11,938 bases of DNA from JACQFZ01 sp036396275 (GTDB taxonomy: Bacteria > Pseudomonadota > Gammaproteobacteria > Acidiferrobacterales > Sulfurifustaceae): positions 1 to 11,938 of the forward strand of contig DASWLD010000012.1 in the NCBI GenBank assembly GCA_036396275.1, in the 5' to 3' direction. This document shows, one piece after another, positions 7,551 to 11,938 of this stretch. The translations under genes and the position numbers were made by a program. Under the pieces are notes generated by a model that had not been told where the DNA came from, did no database searches, and saw only the letters and a list, made by a program, of their open reading frames with translations. Numbering within the stretch: position 1 is the first letter of the stretch; every line of letters starts with the position of its first letter.

Positions 7551-7761
7551 AATAGAACCCCGCCCGGTGCTTTGCATAAAAAGCAGATATGTTTCAGTTA
7601 GTTAGAAAGAACCCGAGGCGAAACCACGGGCTGGTTTGCCGCACCGTTTCTAGAAATCAAACCACGCCGGTGTATTCCCTCGCGCGCCGGATAGTCCTTG
7701 GAGATCACAAAATCCCGAGGACGGCAACTCGTCGAACCGGGCGGTGACTGGATTTGTCATA

Positions 7762-7773
7762 CTCTGGCCAGAG
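7762..7773. repeat. Perfect 12-bp palindrome CTCTGGCCAGAG
   Basis: Both strands read the same over these 12 bases. It lies 89 bp upstream of the DUF2147 start, directly after a CATACT element that could be a -10. It is a candidate binding site for a dimeric regulator; the regulator is unknown. Confidence 0.4.
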
Positions 7774-7862
7774 ATCCTTTAGCGGTCCCGAGAAAGGTTT
7801 TAAATTGAGGCGCGGTACTAGGCGTGTCTTGCTGATCGGTGATTAGGGCGGAGGAGGACGTT

Positions 7863-8315
7863 ATGCGATTCAGGTCTGCCGGCTATTGTTTGATGCTTGT
7901 CTTCATCGCGGTTGCTTGTTCCGGCGTTCTCGCCGCCGAGCCGTCGCCGGTCGGTTTATGGAAGACTATCGATGACGATACCGGCGACCCGAAGTCGCTG
8001 GTGCGAATCGTCGATGTAAACGGCGAACTTCGAGGGACGGTGGAGAAAGTCTTCTCGCCGCCGGCAAAATCGCTCGATCCGATCTGCGACAAGTGCGAAG
8101 GCGATCGCAAAGACAAACCGGTGGTCGGTATGACCATCCTGTGGGGTCTGAAGAAGACAGACGACGCCGTTTGGAGCGGCGGCGAAATCCTCGATCCGGC
8201 AAAAGGCAAGACCTACCGATGCAAAGTCACCGTGGTCGAAGACGGAAAAAAACTTCAAATGCGCGGATACGTGGCGTTCTTCTTTCGTACGCAGACTTGG
8301 CTTCGCGAGGAGTAG
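7863..8315 (+). CDS. DUF2147 family secreted protein
   Basis: A 150-residue protein of the DUF2147 family, whose biochemical role is unknown. The N-terminus (1-25) is a signal peptide with hydrophobic core LMLVFIAVACSGVLA and likely cleavage around Ala24-Ala25 before EPSPVG; Cys19 gives only a poor lipobox (AVAC), so a soluble periplasmic form is favoured. Family marks follow: VGLWKTIDDDTG (30-41), the paired cysteines ICDKCEGD (74-81), GMTILWGLK (89-97), GGEILDPAKGKTY (106-118) and the end RTQTWLR (142-148). The domain is expected to be a small beta-barrel. The ATG at 7863 has a strong GGAGGAGG 5-12 bases upstream; an in-frame GTG at 7839 would include that site and is rejected. It is monocistronic and convergent with higBA. 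Confidence 0.88.
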   Translation: MRFRSAGYCLMLVFIAVACSGVLAAEPSPVGLWKTIDDDTGDPKSLVRIVDVNGELRGTVEKVFSPPAKSLDPICDKCEGDRKDKPVVGMTILWGLKKTDDAVWSGGEILDPAKGKTYRCKVTVVEDGKKLQMRGYVAFFFRTQTWLREE

Positions 8316-8393
8316 CGCCAGCAGTGCCGGCTATGTTCCAAACGTATCGCCCAAATCTGCCGCGGGTTTGCCGTTTGCGTACTTCGCAGTAGA

Positions 8394-8430
8394 AAACAAC
8401 AAGGCTCCTGCATGGAGGCCCTTGTCGTTT
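8394..8430. terminator. Hairpin between convergent DUF2147 and higBA genes, probable terminator
   Basis: AAAC-a-ACAAGG-CTCC (8394-8408) pairs with GGAG-gc-CCTTGT-c-GTTT (8414-8430) around a five-base loop. On the minus strand it is followed by GTTTTCT from the arm and flank, and on the plus strand by GTTTGATT. The T-tracts are modest, but position between two converging genes supports a bidirectional terminator, better placed for higBA. Confidence 0.6.
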
Positions 8431-8488
8431 GATTGATGGACCATCTTAATCGAGGCCCGAACCTTTTTTGAGCGACGCGAGCCATAGC

Positions 8489-8755
8489 TCACGCCGCTTT
8501 GCGGCGCTTCATTGCTTGATCGAGGTCATACGTCGCCTGTAGGTTCATCCAGACTTTCGCGGACGTTCCCAGCGCCTTAGCCAGGTCCAACGCCGCTTCG
8601 GCGGTGACGCCGCGCTTACCTTTGATGAGCTCGTTCACACGGGCTCGTGTCCAGCCGATTTTCTTGGCGAACGCCATCTGGGTAATGCCGGACGGCTTGA
8701 GAAATTCCTCAAGGAGGATTTCGCCAGGATGAAATGGATTCTTGGGCTGTCTCAT
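8489..8755 (-). CDS. higA: HigA-family antitoxin
   Basis: Antitoxin and autorepressor of a HigBA type II module. The 88-residue protein starts with the family motif NPFHPGEILLEEFLKP (6-21), has a helix-turn-helix of the XRE type at about 24-48 (ITQMAFAKKIGWTRARVNEL), then GVTAEAALDLAKALGTSAKVWMNLQ (49-73), where VWMNLQ is the classic HigA end motif. The start at ATG 8755 has AGGAG 8 bases upstream; an earlier ATG at 8779 lies right after the higB stop and lacks a binding site. It follows higB by 24 bp, the usual toxin-first order of this class. Confidence 0.93.
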   Translation of the reverse strand: MRQPKNPFHPGEILLEEFLKPSGITQMAFAKKIGWTRARVNELIKGKRGVTAEAALDLAKALGTSAKVWMNLQATYDLDQAMKRRKAA

Positions 8756-8779
8756 CGCTAACACTCCTACGCACTGCAT

Positions 8780-9070
8780 TCAGTGGTAATCGGTCACCTG
8801 AACATCTTTGGCATTGCCGCCTTCCCACCGAAACAAAATGCGCCACTGATCGTTGATTCGTATCGCGTAGTAACCCGCGAGCTTTCCCTTCTTTGCTTCC
8901 AGCCGGTTCCCAGGTGGCGTCCTAAGGTCCATGAGTTCGGCGGCATCGTGTAGGTATAGCAGCTTGCGCCGCGCGGCTCGCCTTGACTCGGGCGGAAACC
9001 GGCGCACCTCTTTCGAGGGTTTGTCATAGAACAAATCTTCGGCGAGGCGGTTGCCAAAGCTTTCGATCAT
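8780..9070 (-). CDS. higB: HigB-family RelE-like toxin
   Basis: mRNA interferase toxin of the HigB/RelE/ParE fold, expected to cleave mRNA at the ribosome until bound by HigA. The 96 residues begin with MIESF, like the canonical MIKSF start, and end with the family block PPGNRLEAKKGKLAGYYAIR (52-71) then INDQWRILFRWEGG (72-85) and DVQVTDYH (89-96). The start at ATG 9070 is chosen over the longer frame to 9127, because the extension would cover the candidate operator and is unlike the family. It looks intact. The pair sits just beyond the 3' end of the tmRNA gene. Confidence 0.93.
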   Translation of the reverse strand: MIESFGNRLAEDLFYDKPSKEVRRFPPESRRAARRKLLYLHDAAELMDLRTPPGNRLEAKKGKLAGYYAIRINDQWRILFRWEGGNAKDVQVTDYH

Positions 9071-9080
9071 TGTTTCAATG

Positions 9081-9097
9081 TTATCAAATATCGATAA
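9081..9097. promoter_or_regulatory. Candidate HigA operator upstream of higB
   Basis: The inverted repeat TTATC-N7-GATAA lies 11-27 bp upstream of the higB start in the most AT-rich patch of this neighbourhood. The minus-strand TTGCGC at 9107-9102 could be its -35. HigA proteins typically repress their own operon by binding such short palindromes over the promoter; binding here is inferred. Confidence 0.5.
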
Positions 9098-9272
9098 TCG
9101 CGCAAGCGCCGAACGTCGAATCGTCAACCTGCGCGGGGCTTAGCCCATGGTTCTGAGCCGAAGTTGTAAAAGCTCTGCTATGAAAGCTTCGCGTTCGTGC
9201 TGCTGTGTCGAGGTGTATTTACCATTCCGTTAGGCCGCCATCCATTCTCCGCTTGCTTATTTTCGACAGCAC

Positions 9273-9309
9273 AAAAAATGAACCCCTTGACCGGATCGAT
9301 TAAGGGGTT
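9273..9309 (-). terminator. Rho-independent terminator of ssrA
   Basis: On the minus strand AACCCCTT (9309-9302) pairs perfectly with AAGGGGTT (9288-9281) around a 13-base loop, followed by CA and six T residues (9278-9273). It begins 10 bp after the encoded CCA of the tmRNA. Confidence 0.9.
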
Positions 9310-9318
9310 TCTGTTGGT

Positions 9319-9673
9319 TGGTGGAGGCGGCGGGAATCGAACCCGCGTCCGCAAGTACTACATCGCCAGTTCTACATGCGTAGTCCGTCTTTTATTTGAC
9401 CTGTCACGCTCCGACAGACTAGATCGTCGACAGGCTTAGCCTGCTATTGATTTAGCGCCGCACCAACAGACACGATGCGACGCGAGCCTATGTGATCGAC
9501 CCTTCGTTCCGGCCCATAGGCGCAACACTGGGCGAAGGGCTAGCGGGGATTAAGCCGCTAGGGCGTAGTTGTCGTCGTTCGCAACTAAGTTTTTGCAGCT
9601 GGATTTACGAGGAACTCTGCACCTCGGCACGCTCCAGAGGTTTCGTGACCCACGTCGAAGCCAGGTCGCCCCC
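9319..9673 (-). ncRNA. ssrA: Transfer-messenger RNA (tmRNA)
   Basis: One-piece tmRNA of 355 nt that rescues ribosomes stalled on broken mRNA and adds a degradation tag. The 5' end GGGGGCG (9673-9667) pairs with CGCCTCC before the encoded CCA (9319-9321) as a 7-bp acceptor stem with a G-U at the third pair, the alanyl-tRNA synthetase identity signal. The T-arm GGGTTCGATTCCC (9344-9332) and the 5' D-like region with TTCGACG are present. The tag frame (9582-9550) encodes ANDDNYALAA and TAA, preceded by AAAAACTTAGTT. The remaining middle holds pseudoknot-type pairing segments. smpB, its protein partner, is the next gene upstream on the same strand. Confidence 0.97.
9550..9582 (-). other. ssrA: tmRNA proteolysis-tag reading frame ANDDNYALAA-stop
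   Basis: Ten codons, GCG to GCT, then TAA, inside the tmRNA. The resume codon is GCG. The peptide ends in ALAA, the signal read by ClpXP/ClpAP in proteobacteria, and differs from the E. coli tag ANDENYALAA only by Asp for Glu at position 4, which lies in the SspB/ClpA-contacting half. Confidence 0.93.
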
Positions 9674-9682
9674 ATGCGGTTG

Positions 9683-9711
9683 ATAGTAGGGATTGATTCG
9701 CGTCAAAACAA
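9683..9711 (-). promoter_or_regulatory. Candidate ssrA promoter
   Basis: On the minus strand TTGTTT (9711-9706) and TACTAT (9688-9683) are 17 bp apart, and the mature 5' end lies 9 nt after the -10, leaving a very short or absent leader. The placement fits independent expression of the tmRNA from within the smpB-ssrA gap. Confidence 0.55.
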
Positions 9712-9910
9712 GGTGCCGCCCGTGTTATGTACGGTGGCGTCGGCGTGAACGGCCAGAAAGCCACGAGTTCAATGTCAGTTCGGTGTATCTGAAGGCCGCC
9801 CCGGTAGTCCGGCGGCTACGCGACGCGCTGGTGGTGCTCGGTATCGCGGGCCTTGACGTTCGCCGCGAATCGCTTTCGTAAAGTGGCGGGCTGAGCGAAC
9901 TTCTCTTGGC

Positions 9911-10393
9911 CTAGCGTTTGCCGGCGGCACGCATGGCCCGACTCATTTCACGTTCGGTCTCGCGCTTCTTGATGGCCTCGCGTTTGTCGTGCGCCTGTTT
10001 ACCGCGCGCGAGCGCGACTTCGAGTTTGGCGCGGCCGCGCTTCCAATACAGCGACAGCGGAATCAACGTGTAACCGCGTCGATCCACCGCCCCGATCAAT
10101 TTGTTCAATTCCTCGCGATGAAGCAATAGTTTGCGCGCGCGCGTCGGATTCGGCCGCACGTGCGTCGAGGCGGAGGCGAGGGGCGAGAAATGCGCGCCGA
10201 TCAAGAACGCCTCGCCGCGGTCGATCGTGACGTAGCCCTCCTTGAGCTGCGCCCGACCGGCACGCAGGCTTTTGACCTCCCAGCCCTCGAGCGCGAGGCC
10301 GGCCTCAAGTTTTTGTTCTATCGCGTAGTCGTGGCGGGCCTTTCGGTTCTGTGCGATCGACGCGCTTTGTTGTTTTTTTGTCGACCCTTTCAT
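9911..10393 (-). CDS. smpB: SsrA-binding protein SmpB
   Basis: Binds the tRNA-like end of tmRNA and brings it to the stalled ribosome, where its C-terminal tail fills the empty mRNA channel. The 160-residue length equals the E. coli protein. Seen are IAQNRKARHDYAIEQKLEAG (13-32), LEGWEVKSLRAGRAQL (35-50), the core FLIGAHFSPLASASTH (63-78), RKLLLHREEL (87-96), LIPLSLYWKRGRAKLEVAL (110-128) and GKQAHDKR (130-137), then the basic helical tail to GKR. The partner ssrA follows after 237 bp on the same strand. The ATG at 10393 gives a normal N-terminus; the binding site upstream is poor. Confidence 0.97.
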   Translation of the reverse strand: MKGSTKKQQSASIAQNRKARHDYAIEQKLEAGLALEGWEVKSLRAGRAQLKEGYVTIDRGEAFLIGAHFSPLASASTHVRPNPTRARKLLLHREELNKLIGAVDRRGYTLIPLSLYWKRGRAKLEVALARGKQAHDKREAIKKRETEREMSRAMRAAGKR

Positions 10394-10399
10394 CTTGGC

Positions 10400-10410
10400 A
10401 TACGTCGTAT
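10400..10410. repeat. Short inverted repeat ATACG-T-CGTAT upstream of smpB
   Basis: An 11-bp near-palindrome 7 bp upstream of the smpB start, in a locally AT-rich patch that could also hold a -10 (CATATA on the minus strand). It might be an operator or chance. Confidence 0.3.
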
Positions 10411-10457
10411 ATGTTTATTTCATGGGGCTGACCGGTGCCGGCGGCGGCAGGGATCAG

Positions 10458-10473
10458 GTAATCCAGTAATCCA
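10458..10473 (+). repeat. Tandem 8-bp duplication (GTAATCCA)2
   Basis: Two exact head-to-tail copies in the 139-bp gap between the divergent smpB and the broken gene at 10533. Probably a small slippage duplication. Confidence 0.45.
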
Positions 10474-10532
10474 GGAGCATCATAACCCGCACCATCGTTC
10501 CTTCGCAGCCTCGGTCGACATGGGGGTTCAAC

Positions 10533-10951
10533 GTGAATCAGCAAAGTGTTCTGGCAAAAACGAAGAAGGGCGCGGAAGAAATCGAGACACGTCAATTCAA
10601 ACTCGATCAGCGTATGCGCGCGCTATTGTTGGTCGTCAACGGGAAAGTGACGGTTCGCGATCTGGTCGCAAACTACGCGCGTCTGGGCGACGTACCGGAA
10701 ATGCTCGTCAACTGACTGCGCTCGGGTTTGTCGGGGAAGTTAGCGCCTCGCCGGCTCGTCCGGAACTGGCGTCCCTGGTGATCGAGACGCTCGGTCCGGA
10801 GGCGATGGATATCGCCAAGGAGATCGAGCAGTGCAAATCGTCTGACGAGTTGCGCGCTTACTTTACGTCACGGCGCGAAATGTTCAATCGCGCGATGATC
10901 AAACCGCGCGCGGACGCGTTTTGGAAGAAGGTTGGCGAGCTGCTGCCATAA
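10533..10951 (+). pseudogene. Uncharacterised small protein gene broken by a -1 frameshift
   Basis: Two adjoining frames make one coherent protein of about 139 residues. The first runs from GTG 10533 (GGGGG 7 bases upstream) to TGA 10715 and includes ETRQFKLDQRMRALLLVV and GKVTVRDLVANYARLGDVPEML. The second, one base back, continues as QLTALGFVGE from CAA 10709 to TAA 10951, ending in DAFWKKVGELLP. Adding one base near 10707-10709 restores the frame. No slippery heptamer is visible at the site, so a programmed shift is unlikely; a real mutation or a sequencing error are the options. Residues 20-70 resemble a small winged-helix-like fold, and the second half (ELRAYFTSRREMFNRAM) is helical. I do not recognise the family and give no function. 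It is divergent from smpB and precedes the NSS transporter on the same strand. Confidence 0.7.
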
Positions 10952-11186
10952 CTCGCCGCGCGGCGCCGGCCGTCGGGCACAAAAATAGCGAATCAACAAG
11001 GGACGCATCGCCACCTCTTCCGGCGGCGGCTGCCGCGGTATGGACACGCCTTCGTCGCGCGTGCAAGATTCGATCACGGCGAGTCGCATTCTTTGTAGGG
11101 CGTCATCGCGGCAACGCGCAAGGTCCCCGTCGCCGTCCGATAAGAGGCGAAGGCCCTTCAGGACTCGAACAGTCGAAAATCCCAGC

Positions 11187-11938
11187 ATGCGACCCTCGGG
11201 CCATCGCGCCGGAAAACGTTCTCCGCATAGAATCGCCGCGTCGCCGAATGCGACCGATGCCGACCTCGATGTCGGGATACGCCCGGACCGCTGGTCCAGC
11301 ACGACGACGTTCGTGTTCGCGTTGGCCGGTGCGGCGATCGGATTCAAAACCGTCTGGCAGTTTCCTCAGGTGGCGGCCCAAAGCGGCGGCGGCGCGTTCA
11401 TCCTCATTTACCTGCTGTTGTCGCTGCTGCTCGGTGCGCCGCTCCTGATCGGGCAGATCATGCTCGGTCGGCGAACGCACACCTCGCCGATTGCGACGTT
11501 CAGCGAACTCGGTGCGCGCGTACGCGGGCGTCGGTACTGGTCCGTCGTCGGCGCGGTTGCCGTGCTCGCCGGATTCATCGTGTTTTCGTATTTGAGCGTG
11601 ATCGCGGGCTGGACCATCGCCTATTTCGTGCGGGCCGTCTTCGGTTCGCTTTCCGGTCTTACGGCGGACGGCATGAGCGGCGTGTTCGCGGGGCTTGTGC
11701 GCGATCCCGAGAGGCAAGTTTTCTGGCACGGCCTCTTTGTCCTCGCGGTGATCGCGATTTCCGCGCGCGGCGTGCGTCGGGGTCTCGACCCGGCCGCGCG
11801 CTGGCTCGTGCCGGTTTTATATGTGGTGTTGCTGGCGCTGGCGGCGTACGCGGCCAGCGCGGGTGCAATGGAGGACGTCGCGCGCCATCTCTTCAACCCG
11901 GATTTCACGAAGCTCACGCCGTACACATGGCTTATCGC
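11187..11938 (+). CDS. Neurotransmitter:sodium symporter (NSS/SNF) family transporter, C-terminus cut
   Basis: Inner-membrane Na+-coupled transporter of the NSS (LeuT-fold) family, probably for an amino acid or related amine. The 250 residues present cover about TM1-TM5: DRWSSTTTFVFALAGAAIGF (34-53) then KTVWQFPQVAAQSGGGAF (54-71), followed by IYLLLSLLLGAPLL and IMLGRR (91-96), match the family in layout. The TM1 motif, normally AVGLGNxxRFP, reads AIGFKTVWQFP, so the residues equal to LeuT Gly26, Asn27 (a Na1 ligand) and Arg30 (outer gate) are Lys, Thr and Gln. The ATG at 11187 leaves about 34 residues before the family start; no ATG, GTG or TTG in frame lies closer, and the binding site is poor, so the start is uncertain. 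Members usually have 440-520 residues. Confidence 0.85.
   Translation, partial: MRPSGHRAGKRSPHRIAASPNATDADLDVGIRPDRWSSTTTFVFALAGAAIGFKTVWQFPQVAAQSGGGAFILIYLLLSLLLGAPLLIGQIMLGRRTHTSPIATFSELGARVRGRRYWSVVGAVAVLAGFIVFSYLSVIAGWTIAYFVRAVFGSLSGLTADGMSGVFAGLVRDPERQVFWHGLFVLAVIAISARGVRRGLDPAARWLVPVLYVVLLALAAYAASAGAMEDVARHLFNPDFTKLTPYTWLI

Larger units (their letters stand above)
7384..7862. other. 479-bp intergenic region between divergent Rrf2 and DUF2147 genes
   Basis: No convincing coding frame is seen. It must hold the promoters of both flanking genes, but no strong -35/-10 pair could be picked for either. It contains a terminator-like hairpin with an 8-T tract (7524-7550, minus strand), a perfect 12-bp palindrome (7762-7773), a CCTTT/AAAGG stem followed by TTTTAAATT (7777-7806, weak), and GGTTTG/CAAACC and CGTGGTTT repeats at about 7620-7665 that could fold. 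The size and these structures leave room for a small RNA or a long regulatory leader. Confidence 0.5.

Noticed and set aside
9128..9318. Second copy of the ssrA 3' end as an attachment site
   Set aside because: The T-arm and acceptor sequence occur once only in the window; no direct repeat was found.
9197..9683. Plus-strand frames across the tmRNA gene
   Set aside because: They are translations of the complement of ssrA, which is certain from its tRNA-like ends and tag frame.
9693..9881. Small plus-strand frame between ssrA and smpB
   Set aside because: It overlaps the candidate ssrA promoter, has no ribosome binding site and no recognisable motif; possibly an integrase remnant was considered, but nothing supports it.
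10706..10716. Programmed -1 ribosomal frameshift
   Set aside because: No X-XXY-YYZ heptamer precedes the stop and no clear downstream stimulatory hairpin is seen; a mutation or sequencing error explains it more simply.
10868..11347. 159-residue minus-strand frame under the broken gene and NSS start
   Set aside because: Composition typical of an antisense shadow; it spans two real genes on the other strand.

Overview
The window looks like chromosomal DNA from a GC-rich proteobacterium, most likely Gammaproteobacteria or a close beta/gamma lineage. The basis is the xseB-ispA-dxs cluster, an IscR-like Rrf2 regulator, a one-piece tmRNA whose tag reads ANDDNYALAA next to smpB, and a DUF2147 protein. 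The exact taxon cannot be fixed from the sequence alone. No phage, IS element or CRISPR array is visible.

Left part (1-2930). A sodium:solute symporter (SSS family), cut by the left edge, follows a class I glutamine amidotransferase on the minus strand. Divergent from them by only 38 bp is a periplasmic or membrane-anchored retropepsin-like aspartic protease. A long imperfect hairpin made of CGCAAAGACGC-like words fills the gap to the next, convergent operon.

Core operon (2929-6881, minus strand). xseB, ispA, dxs and folE2 are read in that order. The first three overlap by 4 bp at each junction (ATGA), and folE2 follows after 41 bp. It combines DNA repair (exonuclease VII small subunit), isoprenoid precursor and farnesyl diphosphate synthesis, and the first step of folate/7-deazaguanine synthesis. 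Upstream lies an IscR-like Rrf2 regulator with no cysteine at all, so it cannot carry the usual [2Fe-2S] cluster.

Middle part (7384-9127). A 479-bp non-coding stretch holds a terminator-like hairpin and a perfect palindrome. It precedes a secreted DUF2147 protein. After a bidirectional-looking hairpin comes a HigBA-type toxin-antitoxin pair with a candidate operator.

Trans-translation locus (9273-10393, minus strand). smpB and ssrA (tmRNA) lie next to each other. ssrA has its own candidate promoter, an encoded CCA end, a G3-U identity pair and a strong terminator. Together they rescue stalled ribosomes and tag the nascent peptides for degradation.

Right part (10533-11938, plus strand). A small unrecognised gene is broken by a single-base frameshift. 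It is followed by a neurotransmitter:sodium symporter (NSS) family gene, cut by the right edge, with striking substitutions at the normally conserved TM1 ion and gate positions.

Most genes here are housekeeping. The observations most worth following are the cysteine-free IscR homologue, the altered NSS transporter, the frameshifted gene and the structured 7384-7862 intergenic region. I found no clear new multi-gene system.
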